The translations under genes were made by a program, and so were the position numbers. DNA of 64,000 nucleotides from Lunularia cruciata (Eukaryota > Streptophyta > Marchantiopsida > Lunulariales > Lunulariaceae). The notes beneath the pieces were generated by a model, which saw nothing but the letters and a program-made list of their open reading frames with translations, did no database searches and had not been told where the DNA came from. The stretch spans positions 23,128,501 through 23,192,500 of the forward strand of contig OX419761.1 of the NCBI GenBank assembly GCA_948567375.1. Reading direction: 5' to 3'. This document shows, one piece after another, positions 43,400 through 55,689 of the stretch; the first letter of the stretch is position 1; the number at the start of each line of letters is the position of its first letter.

Positions 43400-44100
43400 T
43401 ATGCATTCCCTTCCAATAAGTCACTAGGCCAAGTAATTGAACCATTGAAAGCTAAAATTGATGGCCATGGTCCTTGATTATAGTGAGCCAAGACTACCAC
43501 TACTAAAGCACATTGGTAGGCAACATACCTATCCCTCACTTGACTACCAAGTGGACTTTAGGAAGCAATCTCCTCCCAAAATTCAATATTGAAACCCATG
43601 GGATATAACATTACTTCACCAACTAGCATATCATATGACTCTACTATTATTGCAATGGCATGAGCTCTCACCATAGAGTTATCATTTAGATGACCATGCT
43701 AAAATTAAACAATGAGCTTCCTATATATGATGTAATATGTTGGACTAAAGATCTTTGGATCTAAAATAGACACCTCTCCACATTGGTCTTTTATTGCTCA
43801 AGATTGACAAATGCAGCCTTCTTCAACATAAGGGGTCATGCGCCAAAGTCTAATAAGATCTTCCTTGAAGATCTATATACCTTTATGGTGTATAGATCTT
43901 CCTTGAAGGTCCCACCAAGCAAAAAATTCCACTCAAATTGTCTAATAGGACAACTCTAGGTGTAAATTGAGCTTGCTTGAAGGTAAGTCTAGTTGGTAAC
44001 TCCTCCAACCTACCTACTATTGCTTGCCATAAACCATTGGTTATTGAATAGATCCTATGCTCCTCAAGTAAGTCAACTCCACTATCAATCACCTGTACTC
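43400..44100 (-). pseudogene. Family D aspartic protease (D2)
   Basis: VDSGVDLLEEHRI-like stretch (44092 down), then an active-site block LLDFGA at 43850-43839 (D-F-G-A, Ser/Thr replaced), a TNVERCLF-like segment and SYDMLVGEVMLYPMGF near 43620-43580. This layout matches a protease type I associate with gag-PR reading frames of non-seed plant retroelements, which is recalled rather than checked. Stops follow the active site. Confidence 0.55.
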
Positions 44101-44371
44101 TAAAGTAAGAACACTATCATTCCTACTCTCATAAAGTGTGGTAGCCAATTGGAACACTAGAGTTGGGTCAACTCCCAATGTAAACATATCATTGGCCAAA
44201 AACAAAGGGAAGTGCATAATCAACCAACATTATGCTAGACTCAATTTGTGTAGTAGCATTTGGCTATTTAATATCTAATTCATTGTGTGCTCCATCAATA
44301 CCTCCCACACCTACACTAGGACATTTAGGAGCCAAAGATATCATTTGTAGTGCCTTAGAGAGTGTGAAAGA

Positions 44372-45230
44372 CTAGGGAATTCTAACATATCTACTAGCCT
44401 CTCTTCTTTGTAGATCCAACTCCATTGATGCTCTTCTAGGCTCAAGAGCACATACTACACTCCTAGTAACTATAATAGATGCATCTACTTGTTCTACTTT
44501 GCACATAAATTCTAATATATCTCTATCACCAACATAAGACGTGGAAGAATCAACACATGAATTTGATGTCCTTTGAGCTATGGCCATGCAAGCCAATATT
44601 TGCTCCAATTGCTCAATCCGAGTAGCCATGGTTGTATCAAAAGCAAGGGCATGGCCTAATACTTGCCAAAGTGTCCTACGAAGTGCAAGTCCTTTGCCAC
44701 CACCTCCATGACCTAGAACTCCTCTACCACCTCCCCTAAAGGCCCTACCACTTTGTAACTCTAGGTGAAGGTCAGATCATTGGTCATTGTTGCGACCAAA
44801 TTTTTGGCAATGGTCATATTGTCTTTAGGCATGTTGTGATGCACTAGAGGTATCATGTCCATTGCCTTGAGTGCACTCTCTCTTGTGGTCAGGTCTACCA
44901 CAAATCCATTAAGCAACACCACCACTCACTACTTGCTATTGACCTAAAAATAAAGGTGAGAGTCTGGCTACACTAGGCCCTCCATTTTCTCTATAAGATT
45001 TAGGTTGACTGGTTCCATATCTATTTCAAATAACACCAATTATCAATCTCCTGGATGAAGTCATCCAACTCAAAAGTACCCATTGTAAAAGAGTAGTTCT
45101 TGGAGCCTTTGGAGGCCCTATAACTCTCATCCATATCCCATAAAAATGATGTAGACCCATTAGGTGCACTCTCAACTGAATCATCACTTGTATCAAACTC
45201 CAAATTAGAGGTAATTTCCTCCTTCATTAG
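44372..45230 (-). pseudogene. Family D gag (D2)
   Basis: Open pieces 45227-45021 (LEFDTSDDSVESAPNGS, FELDDFIQEIDNWCYL) and 44629-44372 (MATRIEQLEQILACMAIAQ, with a helical start). Between them a zinc-knuckle remnant at 44911-44873 reads C-G-R-P-D-H-K-R-E-C, with the first Cys replaced by a stop. It aligns with D1 5861-6937. Role as gag of the element. Confidence 0.6.
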
Positions 45231-45858
45231 GACTTGAGATACAAGCTGATATTGAGCACTTCTCTATGTAAACCCACCATGTATTGCAACAAAATCTCCT
45301 CTCAAATATCTAAAGAAATCCTTTGTGACAATGTTACCCAAATTGCAATTATAACTACCACAAGTACACCACCAAAAACTACCACCAAGTGTCACTACCA
45401 ACTAAACACCATGTAGCTAATGTAGCTCTAGCTAGAAAATTATACTAGGTGAAAGGGAAATCAATAACCTACCATCATAACATGCACTCTCATAGCCTAT
45501 ACATCATCATTTCTTGCCTCACTAAAGAGAAACATAGGTAGTTTAACTGGTCTTCACTCTAGCCTCACAATTGAGAGTACACTAGAGCACCAACATTAAT
45601 TAAGTTAGTGCACCTCATATAAACATGATGCAAATATTATAAATAGAGAATGGAGGGGCTCCAATCACAAGAAGTCTAAAAAAATCCTTCATCTCATAAA
45701 TCAAAATTTGACTAACTCTACCACCATTTGGTATTTGACATATAGGAGTATCTATCTACTCCTCCGCTACCAAGATCACCAAGGATGGTATCAAACTACC
45801 TCTCCTAGCCAAAGCTACATATGTATAGGTATTAGCCTACTAGTCACATGCACAATAA

Positions 45859-45930
45859 GTATGGGTAGGCCAGTTGGCTAGGGCATTAGTCAAGGAACCA
45901 AAGATCTAAGGTTCAAACCCTTTTGTGAAC
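45859..45930 (+). other. tRNA-derived segment with A and B boxes (D2)
   Basis: TAGGCCAGTTGG (45866-45877) matches the Pol III A box at 11 of 12 positions, and GGTTCAAACCC (45910-45920) is a full B box. They start 44 nt apart, as in a tRNA. The D arm pairs at three of four positions and the T arm at four of five. The acceptor stem is partly paired and the anticodon arm is poor, so it is a tRNA relic or SINE head, not a working tRNA gene. Confidence 0.5.
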
Positions 45931-46067
45931 AATCTAGAACGGTGGGCAGATTTTGCCAAAACATTACCCAAAACTCATGCCAATTAGTTGACCTTTCATA
46001 GCATCTCTAGCCCTATACATTGAAATACCAAATGAGGCATTTCTTCTTTCCATATTGAATGCTCTCT

Positions 46068-46410
46068 AAACTACGTCAACCTCCACCAACTTGAGCACTA
46101 ATGAGAGCAACTTCTACCAAATTTGACCAGAGTTGCAACTTCTAAATTTGGATAGTGTCCACCAACTTGACCTCCAATTTTAGACACCTTTGCCAATTTG
46201 ATAAAGTCAAATTCTACTAACTTTGACTAGAGTTGCAACCTCCAACTTTGGACAACCTCTACTAACTTGGCCTCTAAATTTAGACACCTTTGCCAATTTG
46301 ATAGAGGCAACTTCTACCAAATTTGACAAAATTTGCAACCTCCAACTCTAGATAGCCTCCACCAACTTGAAATCTAAATTCATACACCTTTGCCAATTTG
46401 ATAGATCTCT
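46068..46410. repeat. Tandem repeat, 100-bp period
   Basis: CACCTTTGCCAATTTG recurs at 46185, 46285 and 46385. Each unit also holds TCTACCAAATTTGAC, GTTGCAACYTCYAA and ACCAACTTG. About 3.3 degenerate copies. Confidence 0.75.
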
Positions 46411-46784
46411 TTATTCTAGTGGCTAACCTCCAAATCTATTGCTTACCATCAAATTGGGCCAAATTAAGTAGCTGGTGACCTTCAAATCCCTAATTTGAAA
46501 GGACGGTCTCAAATATATCTCCAATTTTGCTTGTCAAGTCCAATTTGCAATAAAAGAGCCTTGCCCTCAAATTGACTCAAAATTGACCTTAATTTTGAGA
46601 AATTTGGGTAGTGCTTCTGCTACCTCAATGCTTAATCTACATTAATTCGAAGAGGATTTCTACACACACGCACTCTTGATGAAATTTACGACCATGATTG
46701 AATGTACCACCAATCTACCAAGCTTGGGAATTTCACCAACGCTCTCAATTCTTGAACCCAATTTCTCCTTACTCTCACTTTTAT
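46411..46784. other. Spacer, no gene recognised
   Basis: A/T-rich sequence between the 100-bp repeat and the old P LTR. Confidence 0.4.
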
Positions 46785-47226
46785 GACATAATCAATCCAA
46801 TCTTACACTCAAATCACAATCAAATTGAATTTTAACTCATTTCTACAATCAACCATCTGCCAATAATTGTGCATTGATTACAACCAAGCAATCTCACTGT
46901 TGTCTAAGTGATCGTTGCTAGCTTTTCTCCACCATAGCCAAGAACTCAAAGGATCAACATCAAAGAAGTGAGCTCTTTGGAGTTGCACTTGAAAAGTATA
47001 CCTCTTTACTCAACCTATATATCCAACCTTGATGGCGCCATTCACGGTCCATCTAATGGTGCAAATGATGAAACTGATAGTGGGTCCTACCATATGATCA
47101 ATAGCCTAACATGAAATTTGACCGCCACTAATTTTTCCCTAAACAACCACCAATATAACTATGATTGTTAGCACTACCACTTCAATGTCCAAGAAAACTA
47201 AGATTTGCACTACAAATATCATGACA
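46785..47226 (-). repeat. Old partial family P LTR
   Basis: In minus orientation starts TGTCATGATATTTGTAGTGC at 47226 and aligns with the P2 LTR, including GAAGTGAGCTCTYTGGAG and CCACCATAGCCAAGAAC. The 105-bp 3' end is missing or unrecognisable. More diverged than the other P LTRs. Confidence 0.6.
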
Positions 47227-48260
47227 TCGTTGATTCAAGAGTCTTTCTCTTAAATTTGGTATGACTAGCCATGTCTTGAGCAAAAGAATTCTTTGTATGA
47301 ATTGGCTTCTTATTATGTCTAGAATATCTTCTTTTGTTTTGTGATTTTGCTCACCCTTTCTCTTCTTTGTTCCCTTTTCCTATAGGATTGTCTTCTTGAG
47401 CTCTTGTAAGAATCTCTTCCTCCTTGATAGGTACTCACATTCAGTTGGAGTAAATTTAGTTGGAGAAAATTCCCATCCATAGTCTTGTTCTCTATTGTAG
47501 GCTATATTTTCTTCCACCTCTAAGTCCGAAGGATTTTCCATGTGATGAGAGTATCTTCCTCACTTGACAAAGGAGTGCATTCTACTCCAATATTCTCTTC
47601 TTTCTTCTTGTGCTATAGGTTTGCATCCAATATAATCTCTCCACAAGTTGTCTAAAGGTTCACTTCACTTCCAATCCCCAAACTAACAAAGGCAAGTGGA
47701 GAAATACTTTCACTACTACCAAACAAAGCATCCATTTTGTTGAAATAGGGACAGGTATGATTTAAAATTTGATCAATAATTGACCATCCACTTTTTATCT
47801 CCTTATCTATGAGACCTTTGCCAATGTGTTTGTCCTTCCAATCTTGAGTAGATTTGGATGACTTCATATATAAAGCCAATTTCTTTTGCAATTGGTATCC
47901 AATCATGGACTCAAAAACCCCTTTCTAAATCTAACCAAAAATGTGGCCGTGCCACTAAAAGATGTTACTCTTGGTGATGGGAATTTTTTCAAAGCCCCTA
48001 TGAATCTGCTTGAAAAAACCTATCATCATAACCTTTTGATTTTTCATACTAGCCACCACAAAAGAAGGAGTAGAAGACACCATTTCTAGAACATGAATTG
48101 ATTTCAGACTATGCAAAAAAGAAATGGGAGGTGAAAGAAATGTGTTGTCTTTTGGAGAAGAGATGGGGAGAAATAAGATGTGCATCAAGCACATTTGAAA
48201 GGGAATGTCTGCCATGGTTTTGATGCAATTAATTTCAATCCCAAGTTGCCCATGCACACT
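47227..48260 (-). pseudogene. Possible Myb/SANT-like protein relic
   Basis: The minus-strand open stretch 47906-47652 has WKDKHIGKGLIDKEIKSGW, CPYFNKMDALFGS and SPLAFVSLG. This resembles the tail of trihelix/Myb-SANT-like proteins that accompany PIF/Harbinger elements (W..L, C-P-Y-F-x-x-x-D-x-L-x-G). The DNA-binding helices are not clear and frames upstream are broken. Low confidence; it may be chance. Confidence 0.25.
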
Positions 48261-50652
48261 GAAAGTACTGTCTCAAAGTTGGCACACCAAATTACCAACA
48301 TTGTTGCCCAACATTTGAGAATACCCACCAAATTGAATCAAGTTCAAACACTTCAAACCCCACAAAATTCCCCACTTAATTTTATCAACTTAAACACACT
48401 CAACAAATAATAATAACAAGTTGAAGAAGAGGATGTGCACCATGAATAAGGAAGAAACATGTGACATAATTCCTTGCCATTATTGGATCCATGCACTTCC
48501 GAGATAACATGTGGGAAGTTTGAATCCAATTTTCAGTTTCATTTCAGATTCAAACACGAGGCTCGTTCTAGTCCCCTTAGGCACTTAATATGTTCTTACA
48601 CTTATTACATTTACTAGAAAGCCTCACCACATCCCTCCCATAACCTCAAACCTCAATAAATCTGTCTAAGGTAGATTTTTAAAAGGGACCATAGAGGGCA
48701 CAACAACCCCATGCAGGGAAATGTTCCTCGCCATTTCATTTTTCATGCACAAATCCCCATAAAATTTCTTATGGAAGAGATCTGTTGCTGTAAAGATCCT
48801 ATAATTTCGTTTTTGCAACCCCCATTGTGTGACTTTTACACACCGCTGCTCACAAAAGTTCCCGTTAGTATTATCAGAAACACTCTCATGTTTCTCACTT
48901 CCTATTGATGATAGAAAAGAGAAAAGAGACAAGAGGCAAGGCATCTCTCATATTGTCGTTATAAAGATCTGTTTGAAACATTAATGGGTTTCATTAAGGG
49001 TGCTTTGAACTAATCCATACAAAGATTGTGAAGGGTTAATTTTGATACATTTATGTGTTCTGTACAAATCTTTTTAAAGAAGTTTGTATGTCAGGTGATG
49101 CATAGTCATAAAAGAATACGACATGGGACTGTTATTTCTAATTAGAGGTAAGTTATAGGCATTACTTAGAATAATGAAGGTGTCTTATTTAACTTGTAAC
49201 TGATAGACACATGTTATCTTACAGGTCATCACCTATGCGCTTTAGGTGCATTTTCTAAACTTTATGCTCTCCTCAAATCTATTAGGCCTTTCATCCTAAA
49301 GGCCTACCATTGATAATAAATAGAATATTTAGGAATAAAATTTTCCATATATTACCTAGTGATTTACAATGACAAAGAAAGAGGTATTCATTTTTTCATT
49401 ATAGTAAATTTCTGTAAATATGTAGCTTAAAAGTACATATATGAACAAATCAATGTAACAAATGTATGGCATGGACCTAGAGTTTGGAATTTTTTATTTT
49501 TTTTATAGAGCTCGATGATATATTAGAAAGAGCTACAATTCAATTAATTGTTTGGAAAAGCATTGCATACTTTCTAGAATGAATGAGTTATTATCTGTTT
49601 ATTATTTGACTAAATTACTTTCTTAACAATTGTTGATATAAGGGCTTAGGAAGATAGAACCAATTCTCATAATCTAGATTTAGATGTTTACATGAATTTA
49701 AACCAGAGAAGTGAGAGGGGGAAAGGTAGAAAGATAAAAAGTCAAGATTCATTTGTGGACACTGACTTACACTCTTTAGAGCATTGTATAAAGAATTAAA
49801 AGAGGTGAAAATATTGTGGGTTATGTGTAAAAACATAAACTTGAATAGATTTCTTAGAGGATATCTTAGTGATAAGATCTACAATTTTTCACTTTATACT
49901 CATAATGTGTGCTAAAACCTAATTACTTTGTGTAGTTTATGTATATCTATGGTTGTTCATGCATTTTGTGATTAAGGTTCTTCCGTAAGTTTGGTGTATT
50001 CAAGTAGAATATACTAAATGGCACTTGATCACATGTGCATTACCAGTGTAGCCTAATAATTACTTTTATAAATGTTAAGGCTCATTGAATTTGGTTATAG
50101 CTTTAAAGTATTCTTCTTATCTTAGCATCTTGGAGGAAAAAAATTTATGTACATAAATATAATATCCTATTCTAAAATAATTGTATCCAAAAATATATTA
50201 TTGTTAAAGAGCTATTATCAGAAGATGCAAATATATACTTGAGCAAGAAAAACACTATATGAAAAAAGTATCTTCACTTGCCTTTAGAAAAAAGAAAGAG
50301 ACAAGAGGAAAACCTTATTCTTACTTTGTTATTTTTGGAGAATGAGCATTGAAGAGCAAAGAGGACTTTACCTCTGTTTTGACTTGGTTGTTGTATTTGC
50401 TTACTTACTTCATAGTTGATAAAATTGAGATATGCTCATTATATAGATATAATAGACTTAGAGGATATGAAGGATTGATCTTGGTTGATCTTCTACAATT
50501 CCATTCATGATCATCTGCCTGAAATTTGATAAATTAGATGGACAAACCACATTTATGGTGGATTATATGAAGATCAAAGACAATCTCAACACCAATGAGT
50601 ATGGATGACATAGATGACATGGGTTCCATATGTTGATATTAAGAATATATTG

Positions 50653-50653
<1 letters not shown>
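48261..50653. other. A/T-rich spacer, no gene recognised
   Basis: Short open frames only (for example 48666-48944 minus, 49615-49836 minus) without domains or homology to other parts of the window that I could see. Confidence 0.4.

Positions 50654-50730
<77 letters not shown>
50654..50730. repeat. (AT)n microsatellite
   Basis: 77 bp of uninterrupted TA/AT dinucleotides. Confidence 0.95.
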
Positions 50731-50733
<3 letters not shown>

Positions 50734-51380
50734 CTTGCAATTCTCTTTTAATTTGTATGTTCTTTGTTTCAAATCACTATCTATTCACTAGCATACCTTT
50801 GAATAGCAAACAATGTACATGTGGCCTCATATTTTTCAAAAATTATTTTTTATTGTTTTCTCTTTTCCTCCAAGGAGATGGTGGAATAGTTGTTTGTTTA
50901 AGAAGGAAAACCTCTTAGTTGAGTTTCCTTCAAAGTTTTGTTTGTACATGAAATGGTATAAAGAGAACAAGTACAAAGTTCAAGTAGTCAAGTCTATAGG
51001 ATGGTAGGAGTATAAAGTCAAAGTAATCAAGTCTATAGGATTGTAGGAGGCAAAAAACTCAAATATGAAGGACCTTTGAAAACAAAGATCCTACATCAAT
51101 TTGAATGTGCCACCACTTGGATAAAAAACTATTCTAAATACCATTTGGACGTATTGAAGGGCTTGCATATGTAGAGAGTGATTGCTCATCCATTGACTAA
51201 AATGATTTGGCTATGAAATCAAGTGTACTTGGGGAAATTTCACTTCTACAAGAGAGTTTTACCTCAAAACCAAAGAGTGAGTAGCAATCTACACCTTCAC
51301 AATTCTTTGTAATTTTCCAAACTCCTTGTAGTTATTTAGTTTTTACCTTTGCACCCAATAAGTAGTATGATGTTTGTGCA

Positions 51381-53640
51381 GAAACCTATGAGGAAGATCC
51401 TTGAGGCAATCCCGTATGCCCCAACAATGAATAAATGGGAAATTTACTTAAAAAGTGACCCAATCTAGAGCAAGTACCTTTCTTTCTTGCTTTGGAATTA
51501 GAAGTTGAGTGATTTTTCCATCATCCATGAGATGAAAGGAAGAAATGAAACGTCAACAGGGGATTTAAGAGATAACTCTTTTCCCTAAAATGAAGAGAAT
51601 TTGAGCTTGGTGCAAAGGAAAGCTAATACATAGGCATGATTTTGCATACAAAGTTCAAGCACATAGATAAGGAGCTGAATAACCAAATAATAGCATCTTT
51701 TAGTGAAAAAAGATCAATCAACAACATATGGAAGGTGTATAGTTACAAGGATCTAGCACAAAGAGCAATTGTCAAAGTAGTAATGAAACTATTTTGACCA
51801 AAGAGTGCAATCCTCCTCAACAATAGCATAGTGGTCTTCTTTGAGTACTTGTACAAAGGAGAGCTAACAAATTGAGCAAATATGGTCTACTTATAAGAAA
51901 GAAGCATGTGTATGGAGTTTATGGAAGTTGGTAGAGTGACTTACCTTGCCCCACTTGGCATACACTTTTATATGGGGCTAAATTTATTAACAAAGGAGGA
52001 GCACAAGAAGTTGTCTCTACCACTTCCATCCAACGGGATTCTTCATCTTGCAATTGAAGGAAGTTGATTATCAATAAGTATTAAGATGCTAATATAGAGT
52101 ACAAAGAGATTGGGTAATTTTTGCCAATGGACAAAGAGTGGATCATTGCCAAGGTCAAGACCAAGAAGAAGAGGACAACTCTATCAAGGCTTCAAAACCC
52201 AATCAAGAAGCAATCCTCAAGTTATAGATGTATCTTATACATCTTTAACTAGTAGGAGGCAAAAGACTCCAAAGATGAAGATCAAGAAGAACATGGAGAC
52301 TCATTTACCTTACAAGGTTCAATTTTTGAGTATAAAGATAAGGAGTAATACAAAGATGCATAGTTTGAACCATAGGAGGAAGAGTAGGATGCAAAATATA
52401 AAGATTGGGCAAAAGAAGAGCAAGAATGGACATATGAATTCCTTAGCTCCCATAGAGAAGAGGAGGACCCTAAAGGAGAAACAGAGGTGACTAAAAGGAA
52501 CCCTAAGGAAGATCTACTAAGTGAGAGGCAATAGCAAGAGGTTAGAGAAAAAGGACAAGAATCCAAAGGAAGAGTCAAGATTGAAGGAGAAGAAGAAGAC
52601 CTTTTATGTGGAGTGCAAAATTAAGTGGAAGAATGAACTACTCAAGAACAAAGCGTGCCAATGACAAAGGGATGCCAATTTTGTGATACATTTGGTAGGC
52701 TTGGCCTTGAAAATGGAACTCATTATACCCTAGTACCAAGAGGTCTATCCAAATGTGGTTGATTATACTTCACTTGTCCAAAGGCTCCATAAAGTAATCT
52801 ACACCAAGAAGGCAAAGTAGGACATATGGAAGGAAGAGTTGGAGAAGAGCAAGAACTTATACAAGGAGGAGACACGGAATGTGAATGTCCTTTTCAGAAA
52901 CCTGTACAAGGAGAAGGCAAGGAAGGTGAATGTCCTTTTGTACGAAAACTATGAAGTGAAAGGAAAAAACACTTTACTTCAAGCAGATCATAGCCAATAC
53001 AAAGAAGACATTTGAATGCTACAAGGAGATGTGAGAACTCTTTGGCTAGAGTAGAAACAAAAGCAACAAGGATAAAAGAGGAATTAAACACTCAAGACAA
53101 AAAAGTAGAGAGTATTAGGGGAGAATTAAAGATTATCAAGATTAAAGTGGTTACTTTCAAAGTACAGATGTACAAATATTCAAAAGAGATGGCTGCTCAA
53201 TTGGAGAATCTAGTCAAAGAATTAAAGAAGGAGAAAGAGGAGAGAGTTCAAATCTACCCCAAAAGCTCTACCTCAATGTTGGAGGAAGTAAAAAAAAGGA
53301 GATGCATGCCTTGAAAAATAACTTGGAGGAAGAGAAGGTGAAGATCTCCATGCAATTGGAGGAAGCTTGAGATCAACTTATGGAAATGTTGGAGGAAGTG
53401 GCTCAAGTGAAGGCAATGAAGATACAATTACATGAGCTGATGTTACAGGTCCAGATATTAGGAGAGAAGACCTACAAAGAAAATTAGATGGACTAGTTAG
53501 CCATTACACTTAAAGAACATACAAATAGGAAGTTCATTGAGATTTGTGACTCCTATCTTTTGGAATAGCAAGTTACAAGGATTAGACCAAGCTCCTTATT
53601 AGGATTTGTACGTGGAAAGGTGGTCATTTGTAGTAGTACT
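51381..53640 (+). pseudogene. Family F protein, second locus, degraded
   Basis: Plus-strand pieces match the B2 protein in order: WKVYSYKDLAQRAIVKVVM (from about 51728) with YKVDSYRDPEQRGIV; VVFFEYLYKGEL (about 51830) with VFFHQMFAGE; YLAPLGIHFYMGLNLLTKEE (about 51940) with HFYFGLNLLTLEE. Downstream comes a long Glu/Lys-rich region, with an open coiled-coil part at 53012-53314 (EELNTQDKKVESIRGELK, KELKKEKEERV). Stops and frameshifts are frequent. Flanks do not look like B2, so the shared piece is the gene, not the whole insertion. Function unknown. Confidence 0.55.
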
Positions 53641-55689
53641 CTAGAATGCAGTCTCTTGGGTCCGAGACACTTCATTGAAAAAAGTTCTTTGTGGTTGTAG
53701 TTGGAGTAGGAAGTTGTTTGAAGTACTTTGTAGTTATAACATTCATAAATATAAGCTTTGGAGTAGTAAGTCTAAAGTAAACAAACTTGTAATTTGTCTT
53801 TAGGGAAGAATTGATACCCCTTTGACATGTGTAAGGTGCTGACTTAACCTACAATGGATAGGATGAGACAAGAAGTTAGGATTAGCAATGTATAGTAAAG
53901 ATGAGCCAAGAAGATCTTACGCTTTCCTCAACCATTAGATTTATTTGGCTTAGATGAGGAAGAAAAATTTAAGGTGCCAACCAAGTGCAAATAATTGAAA
54001 TTAAATGAATAAATCATGAGTAAATTGAAACAAATAAAATCACTTCATCACTTTTGCTTAAATTTTGAGTATTAATTACATGTTTTTGGTGAGTAATGGT
54101 GAGGAAATTCTTAATAGGAACCCAAGTGGTTGAATAAGAGTGCCATTTCTGCTTGTGATTGGGATCCCTAAGAGTTCTCAAGCATTGAAGCAATGCCTTG
54201 ACAAATAAAAAATGAATTGCAATGTTGAAACTACCACATAATCAAAAAGCAAAGTCCTATTGTTAATGCAAAGTGTCTTTAGAGTTGTGCTTTTATTGGA
54301 AGGGTAGTACACAACCTTTGGAGTTGATTGAATCATCAACTTCAAGAAATAGTTGCAACTTATCCTTAGTTCTCTATTTGCCATTATATGCCTTGATTGG
54401 TGACACTTTCCTCTTTTGGGAGTGGTTCCTGCCCTAGAGGTTTACTAAATAGCAATAAAGAACTACAATAGTGATACTTTGCTTCAAATCTTACCAATTT
54501 TGACTTGTATACATGAGGAAAAATTTAATTTCTTGCCATCATACCACTTTTTGGTCAACAATAGGTTATCATAGTACAAAATCCATATAATAAAAACTTA
54601 AAAAATTACAATAAAATATAATTATGGATTTCAATCTTTACTCTGCACACACCACAATTTATAAAAAAAGCTAGCATAGTTAGATGTAACTTAAAATTTA
54701 TTTATACTTCCAACACATATTTTTCCCTTGAGTATAATTTATGAGGTTTTTTAGAGCAAAAAGAGAGAAAATTGATGGATAGAAAATCAATGAAGGACTA
54801 GTTTTAAATGAAAGTGTGATTTATAAGGTATTTTCTTTACCTAGAGGGAAGTGAAAGAAGAGGAAATTGGTTGAGAGTGCATCAATTAGAGATTTGTATT
54901 GGATGATGTTGATACTTGTATATATTATTGGTATTAGTATCAGGCAAATAATTCCCAAGATAATAGGTTTTTATTTAAGATGAAGGTTAATTTCTAAATG
55001 ATGGGAGAGTTTCTCATTCTAGTTTGGTGATATGTGTCTATATTTTTTTCTAAATATGAAGATTATAATTTAAAAAATTAAGAAAATATGTAATATGTAG
55101 ATATAAAAGAAGATAATCCTTAAAATAAAGATCATCACCTCCATGTTGCTTCTTTAGATAATCACTCCAACTTATGTATCTAGAGATGATAAGCTATTAC
55201 TAAGTGTGAGACAAAGAAAAGAGGGAGAGTATGCAAAGAAAGAAGTCTACTTACTAGAAAGAGAAAAGATTTACTTAAAGATAGCGACTATTTGTTGAAA
55301 GAGAAAATTCATTTAAAAGAGAGAGATATAGAGATCTTACTCTAAAGAGTAGACTAGAGAAGCATTACATCAAGAGATGTATGATAATTTAGCAAGTATC
55401 AAGGAGTCATATGAGTGCAAGGTGTGTATCCTATAGATTATGTTTATTGAAGATTAAGAATCAACTAAAATGAACTTCAAAGGTAAAAAATTGTCCAAGC
55501 TTGTAGTATTTATACTTGGTTATAGACTCAATTCTGTGCAAATTCAACCATTAAGTCCCATCCAAGTAACTTCTTTGCCAATTAAGTTGTGAAAAGCTAT
55601 TCTTCAAAATCTTACATCTTAGGACGGTTTTTGAGTACCTTACATGTTTACTTAGTCTTTAGAAATGTTCATAATTAGCTTTTAATATC
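53641..55689. other. A/T-rich spacer, no gene recognised
   Basis: No frame longer than about 70 codons with any recognisable feature. Possibly further decayed transposon DNA. Confidence 0.4.

Larger units (their letters stand above)
43330..46010 (-). mobile_element. D2: family D gag-PR retroelement
   Basis: Minus-strand counterpart of D1, reading 5' region (46010-45240), gag (45230-44372), knuckle and protease (to about 43400). No RT is seen before the gap, so pol may lie in or beyond it, or be absent. LTRs were not delimited. Confidence 0.6.

Noticed and set aside
45859-45930. Functional tRNA gene
   Set aside because: Box spacing is right, but the anticodon arm and part of the acceptor stem do not pair, and a decayed copy sits in D1.
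50654-50730. Regulatory or origin function of the (AT)n tract
   Set aside because: A plain dinucleotide microsatellite with no associated structure.
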